DNA from: Sneathiella aquimaris
GTDB taxonomy: Bacteria; Pseudomonadota; Alphaproteobacteria; Sneathiellales; Sneathiellaceae
Length of the DNA: 64,000 bases
Direction of reading: 5' to 3'
NCBI RefSeq assembly: GCF_026409565.1
Contig: NZ_CP112881.1
Span: 1,783,501 to 1,847,500 of the forward strand
The notes beneath the pieces are model-generated. The model searched no databases, was not told the DNA's origin, and was given only the letters and a program-made list of their open reading frames with translations. A program made the position numbers and the translations under genes. Below are positions 1-8,075 of the stretch, in pieces. Each line of letters begins with the position of its first letter. Position 1 is the stretch's first letter.

Positions 1-336
1 ATCTTTAAGTTGAGTCATTGTTTTATTTTTACGCCTTAAGGCCGATAGGCATACAGCGTCTGGTGGGTTGCCTGCCTTGAAGCTACTAAATGTTCATAAT
101 GTTAGTATATTCAGTAACTTAGAATATAAAATTCGCCATAAAAAAAACAAAATTTATGGCGAAATAGGGTCCACTGGTCAAAGAACCGTATGTTTTCAAG
201 AGGATCAGCGCTCAAAAGGCCACAGACTATTTTTCTGTTTTTTACAATTCCTTAAGTTTGTTTGGGCAAATTGACGGGCTTGAATACAAAAAATTCCAAT
301 TGGTATAGGTGGTCATTGCCACCAAGAGGGGATCTA
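1..336. other. Non-coding leader ahead of the MarR gene
   Basis: I see no convincing gene here. The only open frame (from 68) lacks a ribosome site and family resemblance. The notable content is the 11-bp inverted repeat at 132-163, listed separately. A GAGGGG ribosome-binding site at about 326-331 precedes the GTG start at 337. Confidence 0.6.
132..163. repeat. 11-bp perfect inverted repeat upstream of marR
   Basis: The arms TTCGCCATAAA (132-142) and TTTATGGCGAA (153-163) are exact reverse complements around a 10-base A-rich loop. The repeat lies about 170 bases before the GTG start of the MarR gene. It has no strong T-run, so it may be an operator, for example for autoregulation, rather than a terminator. 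Function is inferred only from position and symmetry. Confidence 0.5.
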
Positions 337-786
337 GTGACTGAAGATTATCGTGAATTGACCAGGCTGATCGAACGTTTGCATCGTCGTTTTCTCGATT
401 TGCTCCGTACAGAGCTAAGCTTGATGGAGATCAGCGATATTAATGCAGTGCAGGCATTATTATTGTCGAATATCGGTGACGAGGAAATCAACGTCAGTGA
501 GTTAATGTCCCGCGGGTATTATCAAGGATCGAACGCTTCGTATAATCTTAAAAAACTGGTCGAGACCGGTTATCTGATTAAAGAGAAATCAGAGCGGGAT
601 GGTCGCGCAGCGATGATCCGCCTATCTGATAAAGGGTTGGCACTTGTTGATCGGATTAGCCAGTCAGAAGAAAAACAGGCTGAAATGATGATGCGATCTG
701 ATCCTGCGCCGGATCTTGAGAATACACGCAAAGCGTTGCGCCAGATTGAAAGAATATGGACGGATCATATTTTATACCGCGCTTGA
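337..786 (+). CDS. MarR/LdtR-like winged-helix transcription regulator
   Basis: Predicted cytoplasmic dimeric DNA-binding regulator of about 149 residues. The core (DINAVQALLLSNIGDEE, then RGYYQGSNASYNLKKLV, then a basic wing) closely follows the alphaproteobacterial LdtR branch of the MarR superfamily. LdtR proteins control cell-wall L,D-transpeptidases, stress responses and, in some Rhizobiales, motility genes. I chose the GTG at 337 because a GAGGGG site sits 5-6 bases upstream; a longer in-frame start at 262 has no ribosome site and adds a non-homologous tail. It stands alone at the edge of the flagellar island, so a role in motility is plausible but inferred. The target is not visible in this window. 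Confidence 0.8.
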   Translation: MTEDYRELTRLIERLHRRFLDLLRTELSLMEISDINAVQALLLSNIGDEEINVSELMSRGYYQGSNASYNLKKLVETGYLIKEKSERDGRAAMIRLSDKGLALVDRISQSEEKQAEMMMRSDPAPDLENTRKALRQIERIWTDHILYRA

Positions 787-825
787 TTTTTTTACATTAC
801 GGTTTTGTTGGCCTGAGCGCCGAGT

Positions 826-892
826 AGGAACAATTTGCCGACCTTTGAGGGGAGAGGTAGGCATTTTTTTCCGGTTAGGCATTATTTGCCGG
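826..892. promoter_or_regulatory. Cluster of GGCA-N-TGCC palindromes, candidate FlbD (ftr) enhancer
   Basis: Three related sites lie in 70 bp: GGAACAATTTGCCG (827-840), GGCATTTTTTTCCGG (860-874) and GGCATTATTTGCCGG (878-892). Similar words occur at 3779-3813 and 8924-8956, each upstream of a sigma54-type promoter. The first site is 116 bases and the last 64 bases ahead of the -24 element at 956. In Caulobacter, the activator FlbD binds ftr elements of this kind placed near sigma54 promoters. Assignment to FlbD is inference from pattern and spacing. Confidence 0.5.
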
Positions 893-955
893 GTGCTTGA
901 GCGTTTGTTTTTTGGTTAATCGGCTTAAAACCAACATTTTTGAATGAGATATTGT

Positions 956-970
956 TGGCATCAAAATTGC
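956..970 (+). promoter_or_regulatory. Sigma54 (-24/-12) promoter
   Basis: TGGCATCAAAATTGC matches the sigma54 consensus TGGCAC-N5-TTGC at all but one position, with exact GG-N10-GC spacing. It points toward the FlaG-like gene, but the predicted leader would be about 275 bases, which is long. FlbD-like palindromes lie 60-130 bases upstream. Confidence 0.6.
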
Positions 971-1256
971 GTGTTTGAAATACGGGTAAGAATGCCCGAT
1001 TGGAAATTGCCGGAACAGGGAATAAAATTTTCCTGATTTCAGGATCCTATTGGTTTCCATGTGAGCATTCTTCTCAGGCAGTAATTGTAGTGGAAGTAAT
1101 GCTATTTGCTGGTAATTCAGCCATTCGAGCGCATTTCATCCCCCATTCTGGTTGCTGTTCCCCTTCGTTTTACGATAAAGAACGAAGACTTTAACGACTT
1201 GGTAACTTTTAGTATTGTATGATTTTCGTTGAATTATTAGGGAGAGGAGTTGCGAA

Positions 1257-1625
1257 ATGGACGTAACCCCGATTTCGAAAGTTGGCTTTGGAATACCGGA
1301 TCAAAGATCTGAAACCCAGGCTCAGGCTCCAAAAGGAGTAGCTGATTCTGCGAGTGGCATCCCCTCAAAAGAGATGGATACTGCTCTTCAAATTGATGAT
1401 CCTGTACGCCGTGCTGAACAAGCAATTGGTGCTTTCTTCGAAGATGAAGCAGAGCCCTCAGGCCGTTTTTCGATTGACAGAGACAAAGACAGTGGACGTT
1501 TCGTGTATCGCTTGGTCAATTCTGACACAGGTGAAGTCATGAAGCAGTTTCCAGGTGACTATGTATTACGGCGCGTAGCCTATTACAGAGAGCTGGAAGG
1601 TCTGGCTGTCGATAGTGAAGCTTGA
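1257..1625 (+). CDS. FlaG-family flagellar protein
   Basis: A 122-residue protein with a disordered N-terminal half and a C-terminal FlaG-like domain (about residues 65-118). The domain has the family pattern of a hydrophobic strand, then NSDTGEVMKQFPGDYVLRRV and a short helix. FlaG proteins are small cytoplasmic or filament-associated factors that influence filament length; their exact biochemistry is poorly defined. The start is supported by GGAGAGGAG about 6 bases upstream. A hairpin terminator follows at once (1625-1651), so it is a single-gene unit. Its location at the edge of flgI-flgJ-flgN agrees with a flagellar role. The family call rests on the C-terminal motif only. Confidence 0.7.
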   Translation: MDVTPISKVGFGIPDQRSETQAQAPKGVADSASGIPSKEMDTALQIDDPVRRAEQAIGAFFEDEAEPSGRFSIDRDKDSGRFVYRLVNSDTGEVMKQFPGDYVLRRVAYYRELEGLAVDSEA

Positions 1626-1651
1626 AAACAGGGTCTGAATACCCTGTTTTC
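1625..1651 (+). terminator. Rho-independent terminator after the FlaG-like gene
   Basis: The arms AAAACAGGG (1625-1633) and CCCTGTTTT (1642-1650) form a perfect 9-bp stem with an 8-base loop, ending in a T-run. It also faces the leftward flgN-like gene, so it can act on both strands. Confidence 0.8.
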
Positions 1652-1679
1652 TGTTGTGACTGGTAGAGTAGCGTAGTGA

Positions 1680-2153
1680 TTAAACCACTTCATTATACGC
1701 AATCGCTCCACCTAACGTTCTGCTATTCTGTGTTGGCACACTATTTGTCATCGACGCCGCGGCGTTATAGGTAGCGGGCGGCCCTTTCTTTTTAGCCACT
1801 TCATCTGCAACCGCTTTTACAAGGCCTTCTGTCACGGTTTTTATCGTCGACAGTTTCCTGAAATGCAGGTCCAGGGCTTCGTAAAAAATCTCACTCGTTG
1901 CTTTGAGCCGATCAACATCCGCTTTCGGGAACCGTTTATACCGTTCTGGATCGGCTTTAATTAAGGTCATTTGTTGATTGTAAATCGCAACCAGGCGGGA
2001 TTTCTCTGCCTGATGATCGCTCATGGCCGCCGGGTTGTCCAATTCCAGCAATTCATTTTCAAATTCCAGGATCTGACACAGGCGCTCTACCTTCTCTGAA
2101 AGTTGCACAGGATTGAGGAGAGTAGGGGTGCCGTTTGGTTTTTGGTACGTCAT
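1680..2153 (-). CDS. FlgN-like flagellar protein
   Basis: A 157-residue, mostly helical protein with heptad-like charge patterning from about residue 15 to 125. It is encoded last in the leftward flgI-flgJ unit. FlgN-type chaperones bind hook-filament junction proteins FlgK and FlgL in the cytoplasm, and small helical proteins at this position after flgJ in alphaproteobacteria are commonly given that role. The ATG at 2153 has AGGAG 8 bases upstream; a longer frame running to 2216 overlaps flgJ without a ribosome site. Sequence similarity within this family is low, so the call leans on position, size and helical character. Confidence 0.6.
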   Translation of the reverse strand: MTYQKPNGTPTLLNPVQLSEKVERLCQILEFENELLELDNPAAMSDHQAEKSRLVAIYNQQMTLIKADPERYKRFPKADVDRLKATSEIFYEALDLHFRKLSTIKTVTEGLVKAVADEVAKKKGPPATYNAAASMTNSVPTQNSRTLGGAIAYNEVV

Positions 2154-2154
2154 G

Positions 2155-2481
2155 TTAAATCTCCTGCATCTTAAGAATTTCTCGATAAACAGAGTCCGCC
2201 ACGCCAATGCCGCCAATTTTACTCATCGACTTTGCGTATTCGTCGTTCAACATGGACCTGAAGATCTTCTCAGATTCTCCACCGCCAAATGTATCATCGG
2301 TCTCGATCCCAGCCGACATGTTGTTCAGGATCTGGCTGACAAAAAAGGCTTCGAACTGCTGAGCGGCTTCCATCGCTTTTTTATCAGTATGAACGTTACT
2401 AATATTGACGGATTTGCCATTATTGGCCGTTGCCTGCGCTTGAAGCAGCGTGGTGTTTGTTTGATTAACAAGGTTTGTCAT
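2155..2481 (-). CDS. flgJ: Rod-binding protein, FlgJ N-terminal domain only
   Basis: A 108-residue protein equal to the rod-capping domain of FlgJ, with the characteristic stretch AAQQFEAFFVSQILNNM and a C-terminal GGIGVADSVYREI. The muramidase domain found at the C terminus of enterobacterial FlgJ is absent, as is usual in alphaproteobacteria, where a separate lytic enzyme opens the peptidoglycan. It acts in the periplasm during rod assembly. The start overlaps the flgI stop by one base, which indicates translational coupling, and the flgN-like gene begins one base after its stop. Confidence 0.85.
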   Translation of the reverse strand: MTNLVNQTNTTLLQAQATANNGKSVNISNVHTDKKAMEAAQQFEAFFVSQILNNMSAGIETDDTFGGGESEKIFRSMLNDEYAKSMSKIGGIGVADSVYREILKMQEI

Positions 2482-3641
2482 TACATCAACTCGATTTCTG
2501 CTTGTAAGGCACCCGCGGCCTTAATTGCCTGAAGAATTGAGATCATATCGCGTGGGCCGATCCCGAGAGCGTTCAGCCCGTCCACCAGTTCCTGAAGTCT
2601 GACCCCGGGGTTGAGAACCACAAGTTTCCGATCCTCGTCTTCTGTAATCTGAACATTTGTTCTGGGCACAACGGTGGTATCGCCACGCTGGGCAAAGGCG
2701 CCCGGCTGAGAGACCTGTGGTGTTTCTGTGATTTTGACAGTGAGGTTGCCTTGTGCAATTGCGACGGTATCAACCTTCACTTCTTTACCGATGACGATGA
2801 TGCCTGATTGTTCGTCAATCACGACCCGGGCAATCTGGTCCGGTTCGACCATCAACTGTTCGATATCTGTTAATAGGGCGACCATGTCTTCACGTTCACT
2901 GCCTTCCAGATTAAGGACAACGGTTGAAGGGTCCGATGATTTCGCGACTTTGTTGCCGATATACTTGTTGATAACCTGTGCAATGCGCCGTGATGTGGTG
3001 AAATCGGGATTGCGTAGAGAAATCCGAAGACTGGTCAGAGAGGCCATATCAAAGCCAAGTTCCCGTTCGATCAGAGCGCCGTTCGCAATTCGCCCGGCTG
3101 TGGGAACGCCTTTTGTGACAGTTGCGGCATCGCCGCCAGCAGAAAATCCTGCTACCGTTATTGATCCTTGCGCGACCGCATAAACTTCACCATCTGCTGC
3201 CATTAAGGGCGTAACAACCAGCGTTCCCCCCAACAGACTTTCAGCATCACCAATGGAACTGATGGTAACATCAATATTTGTTCCCTGGCGGGCGAAAGCG
3301 GGAAGGGTCGCGGTTACGACAACAGCCGCAACATTGTCAGTTTTGGTGTTGGCGCCCCGTGTGTTGACACCAAGCCGTTCGAGCATTGCTTCCAGGCTTT
3401 GCTGGGTAAACGGAGAATTGTTGAGAGAGTCGCCCGTGCCGTTCAGGCCGACAACCAGGCCATATCCAACCAGAATATTGTCTCTGACACCTTCAAAATC
3501 AGCGATGTCTTTGACCCGTGAAGCCCCGATTGCGTCACTCGCGATTGACGAGGTGAACAGGCTTGCGACAAGAACAAGTTTCGCCACTTTAAGAAGGGAC
3601 AGATATTGCTTCGCAACTTTTTCAACAGTCTTTAATGTCAT
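2481..3641 (-). CDS. flgI: Flagellar P-ring protein FlgI
   Basis: About 386 residues with an N-terminal signal peptide ending near SIASDAIGA, followed by the conserved start of mature FlgI (SRVKDIADFEGVRDN and LVGYGLVVGLNGTGD). It forms the periplasmic P-ring around the flagellar rod, after export by the Sec system and with help from the chaperone FlgA encoded at 6285-7244. I chose ATG 3641, which has a purine-rich upstream stretch, over a GTG at 3671. It is first in the leftward unit flgI-flgJ-flgN. A sigma54-type promoter lies about 70 bases upstream at 3710-3724. Confidence 0.95.
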   Translation of the reverse strand: MTLKTVEKVAKQYLSLLKVAKLVLVASLFTSSIASDAIGASRVKDIADFEGVRDNILVGYGLVVGLNGTGDSLNNSPFTQQSLEAMLERLGVNTRGANTKTDNVAAVVVTATLPAFARQGTNIDVTISSIGDAESLLGGTLVVTPLMAADGEVYAVAQGSITVAGFSAGGDAATVTKGVPTAGRIANGALIERELGFDMASLTSLRISLRNPDFTTSRRIAQVINKYIGNKVAKSSDPSTVVLNLEGSEREDMVALLTDIEQLMVEPDQIARVVIDEQSGIIVIGKEVKVDTVAIAQGNLTVKITETPQVSQPGAFAQRGDTTVVPRTNVQITEDEDRKLVVLNPGVRLQELVDGLNALGIGPRDMISILQAIKAAGALQAEIELM

Positions 3642-3709
3642 ACTTCTATTCCGTTCTCGGATATTCTGCACTTGAAAGAAGGTATTTTAATTCTTTCGCA
3701 AATTAATAT

Positions 3710-3724
3710 GCTAATTTCGTGCCA
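3710..3724 (-). promoter_or_regulatory. Sigma54 (-24/-12) promoter of flgI
   Basis: Read on the minus strand, TGGCACGAAATTAGC fits TGGCACG-N4-TTGC with one mismatch and exact GG-N10-GC spacing. It lies about 70 bases before the flgI ATG. Two GGCA-type palindromes sit 55-103 bases further upstream (3779-3813). Confidence 0.7.
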
Positions 3725-3778
3725 AGTTTTTATTGAATTAAGTCCTTGTTATTAAAGGAATTATTGTTAGGTGGTCAT

Positions 3779-3813
3779 GGGCAATAAAGGGCTCGTCGGC
3801 ATTATTTACCGGG
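3779..3813. promoter_or_regulatory. Candidate FlbD (ftr) enhancer between flgI and fliX
   Basis: CGGCATTATTTACCGGG (3797-3813) is almost the same word as the site at 878-892, and GGGCAATAAAGGGC (3779-3792) is a weaker copy. Their place upstream of the flgI sigma54 promoter matches activator-site geometry. They also lie upstream of fliX and could control it. Confidence 0.5.
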
Positions 3814-3912
3814 TCACCAGAAAAATTAGCGGCCTTGAATACGCGTAAAAACTTGCAAAACCTGCGACAGAGACCTAAAACAGAATGAATACAAACTGTT
3901 ACAGGATCGAAT

Positions 3913-4329
3913 ATGCGTGTCTCTGGACCGGGTCGTGTTGGATCGACGCAGAAATCCAAGGGGAGCAAATCGGCCTCGAAATCGGGGGAGAAGTTCTCTG
4001 TTCCTAATGAGGCTCCGGAAACGGTTGCGACTACAAATGTCGCCTCTTCAGCCCCTATAGCCTCTATTGATGCAATCGTTGCCCTGCAAGGGGTGGATGA
4101 TTCGTCTTCAGGGAATCAAAAGGCGTTGCAAAAAGGGCAGGATCTACTCGATCGGCTTGAGGAAATTCGCCATGGGCTGCTTTTGGGATCAATTCCAGTT
4201 GAGCGATTAAAAAAACTTCAGGTTACTCTCGCGTCGTATGATGTAAAATCCGTTGATCCAAAACTTGTGGAAATTGTTGAAGAAATTGAAGTTCGGGCTG
4301 CTGTTGAACTGGCGAAGCTGGGATATTAG
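3913..4329 (+). CDS. fliX: Flagellar assembly regulator FliX
   Basis: A 138-residue protein with a serine- and alanine-rich variable N-terminal half and a conserved C-terminal half (QDLLDRLEEIRHGLLLGSI to EIEVRAAVELAKLGY) typical of FliX. FliX is restricted to alphaproteobacteria. In Caulobacter it links completion of early flagellar structures to the sigma54 activator FlbD. Its presence here, next to flgI and between sigma54-type promoters with FlbD-like sites, fits that circuit. It is divergent from flgI, and dksA follows 147 bases later in the same direction. Confidence 0.88.
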   Translation: MRVSGPGRVGSTQKSKGSKSASKSGEKFSVPNEAPETVATTNVASSAPIASIDAIVALQGVDDSSSGNQKALQKGQDLLDRLEEIRHGLLLGSIPVERLKKLQVTLASYDVKSVDPKLVEIVEEIEVRAAVELAKLGY

Positions 4330-4476
4330 GCGTCTGTAAAAAGTGACACAATGTTACAACTGTCATATTCCCATAAAATAAATTTGCAGTATAGTTTTCT
4401 AAAGGCTAATTGTAGCGCTTATTATGCGTTGCTATAATGGTAAAAATGAATTTGGGACGTCATCTGGAGTAGCGTA

Positions 4477-4893
4477 ATGAATGTTCATATATCAGAGGAT
4501 TATAAACCTTCCGAAGACGAGCCGTTTATGAACCCTCGTCAACAGGAGTATTTCCGTTCGAAACTGCAGAAGTGGCGGTCTGAAATACTTGCTGATGCCA
4601 ATCAAACAATTGCCAACTTGCAGGAAGAAACGGTTAAAGAGCCGGATATTGCTGATCGAGCTTCTACAGAATCTGAAAGAGCACTGGAACTTAGAACGCG
4701 GGATCGTCAGCGTAAGCTTATCGGTAAAATTGATGCGGCACTTCGTCGGATCGATGAAGGGGTCTACGGCTATTGCGATGAAACGGGCGAGCCGATTTCA
4801 TTGAAACGTCTGGAAGCCCGTCCGGTTGCCACGCTAAGCCTTGAAGCGCAGGAGCGACACGAGCGGCGTGAAAAAGTCTATCGCGACGATTAA
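4477..4893 (+). CDS. dksA: RNA polymerase-binding transcription factor DksA
   Basis: A 138-residue coiled-coil secondary-channel factor that modulates transcription together with ppGpp. The coiled-coil tip motif DxxDRA is present (Asp57, Asp60, Ala62). The zinc finger is degenerate: Cys100 is the only cysteine left (YGYCDETGEP, then ATLSLEAQE where the others would be). This state is common in alphaproteobacterial DksA. It ends in the basic tail expected of the family. It sits between fliX and the convergent queF, and a terminator follows. The ppGpp synthase that would act with it is at 35790-37943. Confidence 0.92.
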   Translation: MNVHISEDYKPSEDEPFMNPRQQEYFRSKLQKWRSEILADANQTIANLQEETVKEPDIADRASTESERALELRTRDRQRKLIGKIDAALRRIDEGVYGYCDETGEPISLKRLEARPVATLSLEAQERHERREKVYRDD

Positions 4894-4905
4894 TCGCGTT
4901 GTGAA

Positions 4906-4933
4906 AAGCCGGCTTTTGCCGGCTTATATTTTA
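4906..4933. terminator. Bidirectional terminator between dksA and queF
   Basis: A perfect stem AAGCCGGC/GCCGGCTT (4906-4913 and 4918-4925) with a 4-base loop is followed by a T-rich stretch. It overlaps the 3' end of the convergent queF. Confidence 0.8.
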
Positions 4934-5392
4934 TCCTCTGCCTCGATAGGGCGCGACCCCCTGGTCCGGAAGCCATAGATCTTTCGGCGGGGCACCGGTT
5001 TGCCAGAATATATCGATCGGGATTCCGCCGCGGGGATACCAGTATCCGCCAATACGCAGCCATTTGGGTTTTGTTGCTTCAACAATGCGCTTGCCCACAT
5101 AAATGGTGCAGTCTTCGTGAAACGCACCATGATTGCGAAAGCTTTGTAAAAACAGCTTCAAAGACTTTGACTCGACCAGTGATTGATCCGGGACATAATC
5201 AACAACCAGATGACCAAAGTCCGGCTGTCCGGTGACCGGGCAGATTGACGTAAATTCCGGACAGGTAAAACGAACAACGGCGTCTGTGTCGGATTGCGGG
5301 TTTGGAACGGCGTCCAGGACAGCATCCTTCGGATGATTGGCTGCCTTCGTATCCTGGCCCAAGGTTGTTGAATATTCAGTATAATCGTTCAT
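4931..5392 (-). CDS. queF: NADPH-dependent 7-cyano-7-deazaguanine reductase (short type)
   Basis: A 153-residue QueF that reduces preQ0 nitrile to preQ1 amine in queuosine biosynthesis. Key residues are visible: the nucleophile Cys51 and general acid Asp58 in [12 protein letters not shown], the QueF motif ESKSLKLF (74-81) and the FHED segment (91-94). Its length fits the single-domain, Bacillus-like class rather than the two-domain E. coli class. I chose the ATG at 5392; a GTG two codons upstream is possible. It stands alone between the terminators of dksA and flgH, with no other queuosine genes in this window. Confidence 0.95.
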   Translation of the reverse strand: MNDYTEYSTTLGQDTKAANHPKDAVLDAVPNPQSDTDAVVRFTCPEFTSICPVTGQPDFGHLVVDYVPDQSLVESKSLKLFLQSFRNHGAFHEDCTIYVGKRIVEATKPKWLRIGGYWYPRGGIPIDIFWQTGAPPKDLWLPDQGVAPYRGRG

Positions 5393-5455
5393 CGGCACTC
5401 ACATATAAAAGGTTGTTAGCCTGTAAATAGGGGGACAATGTCATGGCGACAATAA

Positions 5456-5482
5456 AAAAGGCGGCAAAAACTGCCGCCTTTT
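5456..5482. terminator. Terminator after flgH
   Basis: The stem AAAAGGCGGCA/TGCCGCCTTTT (5456-5466 and 5472-5482) has a 5-base loop. A T-run follows on the minus strand, placed to end the flgF-G-A-H transcript just before queF. Confidence 0.85.
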
Positions 5483-5504
5483 AATAATTTGTGGGATTTT
5501 CCGC

Positions 5505-6266
5505 TTAGAACGGGAAGATGATATCAAAGAGTTGCTGTCCATAACGGGCCTGCTGTACGTCGGTCAGATGTCCGCGTCCACCATAAGCAACCCGCGCTTC
5601 AGCAATTTTTGAACTCTCGATGGTGTTCGCTGAAGAAATATCTTCCGGGCGGACAACGCCGGTCACAAACAGATCGCGGCTTTCAAAATTCACCCGTACT
5701 TCCTGGCGACCAGAGATCACCATGTTTCCGTTGGGCAGGATCTGCGTAACAATCGCAGCTATTTCAAGTTCGACGGTTTCGTTTCTTGAAACCGCGCCGC
5801 TGCCTGCAACTGAATGCTCACTTCCAAGATCTGCAAGGGAGGCTGGGTTGACCGCTTCTGGCAGAACTTTAGCCAATTGACCTTCAATGCCAAGCAAAGA
5901 GGTTGCGTTTGCAGATTCAGAAGAGTCCCGCGATGTTGTTGTCTGATTGTTCAGGGTCGCTTTATCGGAGATTTCCACCTTCACTGTCAGAATGTCGCCA
6001 ATCCGGTTTGCACGCTGATCTTTAAAGAAGGCACGCGAACCCGGCCGCCACAAAGAGTTCGCCTGTTGAATAACCGGCTCGGGGCGCGGCATTGGCATGG
6101 AAACAGGTTTGTAGTCCCGGTTGGAAACCGGATTTTCAATTCCCGAAAGGGGGGGCTCGGCGCCGATAGAGGCGATGCGACTGTAGGCATTACATCCTGT
6201 GAGCACCAGCAGAGTGCTAAACATCAAGCAGGCTTTAACGATTGATTTGTTCAGTTGATAAGTCAT
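5505..6266 (-). CDS. flgH: Flagellar L-ring lipoprotein FlgH
   Basis: About 253 residues. An N-terminal lipoprotein signal ends in the lipobox LTGC, with Cys25 as the predicted lipidated residue. The conserved body includes the ILTVKVEISDKATLNN segment and the C-terminal VRPEDISSANTIES and GQQLFDIIFPF of FlgH. It forms the outer-membrane L-ring that lets the rod pass. I chose ATG 6266, which has GGAG about 8 bases upstream. It is last in the leftward unit flgF-flgG-flgA-flgH and is followed by a terminator. Confidence 0.95.
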   Translation of the reverse strand: MTYQLNKSIVKACLMFSTLLVLTGCNAYSRIASIGAEPPLSGIENPVSNRDYKPVSMPMPRPEPVIQQANSLWRPGSRAFFKDQRANRIGDILTVKVEISDKATLNNQTTTSRDSSESANATSLLGIEGQLAKVLPEAVNPASLADLGSEHSVAGSGAVSRNETVELEIAAIVTQILPNGNMVISGRQEVRVNFESRDLFVTGVVRPEDISSANTIESSKIAEARVAYGGRGHLTDVQQARYGQQLFDIIFPF

Positions 6267-6284
6267 TTTACTCACTCCACTCTA

Positions 6285-7244
6285 TCAGTTCAGGTTCGCC
6301 AGTCTTTGACCGGCTGAGATGATGTGTACTTCTTCGGCGTTGATAATCTGCGCCTGAATGGTTTTTCTGCTGGCGATATTTTCAACCCGGATAATGTCTC
6401 CTTCAGCGCCGGGTTCCAGTGCGCGGCCTGTTACGGCAAGCCGGATGCCTCTGCTTTTGAAGATAACAGTGACAAGTTTTCCTTTGGCAACAGTCACTGG
6501 ATCACCCAGGTTATTGACGGAAAGCTGGTGGCCGGGACGGAGGGTGCGACGGGGGCTTTTCCCAACAATATCCATTGGATCCGTCAGCGTGTTACGGGCC
6601 ACTTTACTGGCGCGAACCAGAACAAATTCCAGGTCCTGTTCGGTGATCTTTTCGCCGGGCTGAATAAGCCGGTTGGCAACCGGGATTTCCAGTTGGCGGT
6701 GAATGCGGCCTGTCAGTTTATACTGGCGGGCGTTAGGGCCGGTGGCCGGTGCAATCAGGACAGCAACAAAGTTATTGCCTCTTTTGCTATAGGACAGGCT
6801 GGCAACAGAAATGCTCTGTTCCTCATCCGTTGATACCTGAATATTTGGGTGCTGCGTGGAAAGAGAAAGTTCAAACTGTCCTGTTTGCAGTTCATCTTCA
6901 AGCGCGAACCGGATTTCCTCTAGAATTCTTTGCTGCGGAATACGAACCCCGGCGCGTTTGACAACAATCCGGCTGATCGCCCGGCTTGGGCGCCAGTCGA
7001 GACCATGTTTGCGGGCGACATAGGCCAGCGAAGAGGCTTTGAAAACAACTTTTTTCCCAGGAGCCGGTGCCGGCGCGATCACATAATCGGCCTTTTCTTC
7101 CGCGCCTTCGAACACATCGCCAAACGTAATCTGTTCATTTTGAACAGCGATGGATGGCTTAAGGGTTACAAGTCCTGCGACCGCGGCGGCAATATTTGCC
7201 GACATTGCGATCAGGAACGTTAGTGTAAAAGTCATTTTCTTCAT
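6285..7244 (-). CDS. flgA: Flagellar P-ring assembly chaperone FlgA
   Basis: A 319-residue periplasmic protein with a signal peptide (about residues 1-23) and a C-terminal SAF-type domain, where PVANRLIQPGEKITEQDLE and PGHQLSVNNL are recognisable. FlgA assists FlgI polymerisation into the P-ring. It is longer than enterobacterial FlgA because of an N-terminal extension common in alphaproteobacteria. It lies between flgG and flgH, with gaps of about 20-30 bases, consistent with one transcript. Confidence 0.93.
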   Translation of the reverse strand: MKKMTFTLTFLIAMSANIAAAVAGLVTLKPSIAVQNEQITFGDVFEGAEEKADYVIAPAPAPGKKVVFKASSLAYVARKHGLDWRPSRAISRIVVKRAGVRIPQQRILEEIRFALEDELQTGQFELSLSTQHPNIQVSTDEEQSISVASLSYSKRGNNFVAVLIAPATGPNARQYKLTGRIHRQLEIPVANRLIQPGEKITEQDLEFVLVRASKVARNTLTDPMDIVGKSPRRTLRPGHQLSVNNLGDPVTVAKGKLVTVIFKSRGIRLAVTGRALEPGAEGDIIRVENIASRKTIQAQIINAEEVHIISAGQRLANLN

Positions 7245-7274
7245 AACCTGTCCTCTATTCTAGAGCCCGGTTTC

Positions 7275-8060
7275 TTAGCGGAGCTGATTTGTAACAGACA
7301 TCATTTCGTCGGCTGTTGTGATCACTTTGGAATTCATCTCATAAGCACGCTGTGCGCTGATAAGTGAGGTGATTTCACTAACGGAATTAACATTTGATGT
7401 TTCAAGATATCCTTGACGAATGGTGCCAAAGCCTGTCGATCCGGGAACACCAATGCTTGGCGTCCCTGAGGCAGGGCTTTCTTTATAAAGGTTGTCACCC
7501 ATTGGCTGCAGGCCGGCTTCATTGAAGAAGATCGCCAGATCAAGCTGACCAACGGTTTGCATATTTACCTGACCATCCAGCTTCACCAGCACTTCACCAC
7601 TTGGATTGATTGTTACGTCGATGGCGTCCTGCGGTATGGTGATACTCGGTACGACTGAAAAACCGTCCTGTGTTACGATTTCACCTGTTGGGCTAACCTG
7701 AAAAGAACCGGCCCGGGTATAGGCTTCATCACCGCTTGGCAGCAGAACCCGGAAATATCCTTCGCCCTGAATAGCGATATCATAGGTGTTTTCAGTTGCT
7801 TCCAAACCGCCCTGATCCGTAATACGGTAAACAGATGCCGTTTTAACACCCACACCGATCTGAATACCGGATGGAACCACGGTTCCTGTATCTGAAGAGG
7901 CAGCGCCTGCACGGCGCATATCCTGATACAACAGATCCTGAAATTCTGCCCGTTGACGTTTAAAGCCGGTTGTCGTCATGTTGGCAATGTTATTGGAGAT
8001 GACGTCAACGTTAAGTTGTTGGGCCATCATACCTGTAGAGGCTGTTCCAAGTGCACGCAT
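7275..8060 (-). CDS. flgG: Flagellar distal rod protein FlgG
   Basis: A 261-residue rod protein of normal family length. It has the N-terminal ALGTASTGMMAQQLNVDVISNNIAN region, the hook-basal-body core and the C-terminal SAQRAYEMNSKVITTADEMM helix. These terminal helices form the coiled-coil core of the axial structure, and the protein is exported by the flagellar type III system without a cleaved signal. It follows flgF by 15 bases. Confidence 0.97.
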   Translation of the reverse strand: MRALGTASTGMMAQQLNVDVISNNIANMTTTGFKRQRAEFQDLLYQDMRRAGAASSDTGTVVPSGIQIGVGVKTASVYRITDQGGLEATENTYDIAIQGEGYFRVLLPSGDEAYTRAGSFQVSPTGEIVTQDGFSVVPSITIPQDAIDVTINPSGEVLVKLDGQVNMQTVGQLDLAIFFNEAGLQPMGDNLYKESPASGTPSIGVPGSTGFGTIRQGYLETSNVNSVSEITSLISAQRAYEMNSKVITTADEMMSVTNQLR

Positions 8061-8075
8061 TAATCTATTCCTCTA

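Larger units (their letters stand above)
787..1256 (+). other. 470-bp regulatory intergenic region with sigma54 signals
   Basis: There is no credible gene here; open frames at 716-919, 875-1060 and 1000-1194 lack ribosome sites and homology. The stretch contains GGCA/TGCC palindromes at 826-892, a -24/-12 type sigma54 promoter at 956-970 and a near-match to a CtrA box at 1191-1205, just upstream of the FlaG-like gene. Confidence 0.6.

Noticed and set aside
3830-3844. GG-N10-GC sigma54-like word upstream of fliX
   Set aside because: Only the GG and GC dinucleotides fit; the flanking consensus bases do not.
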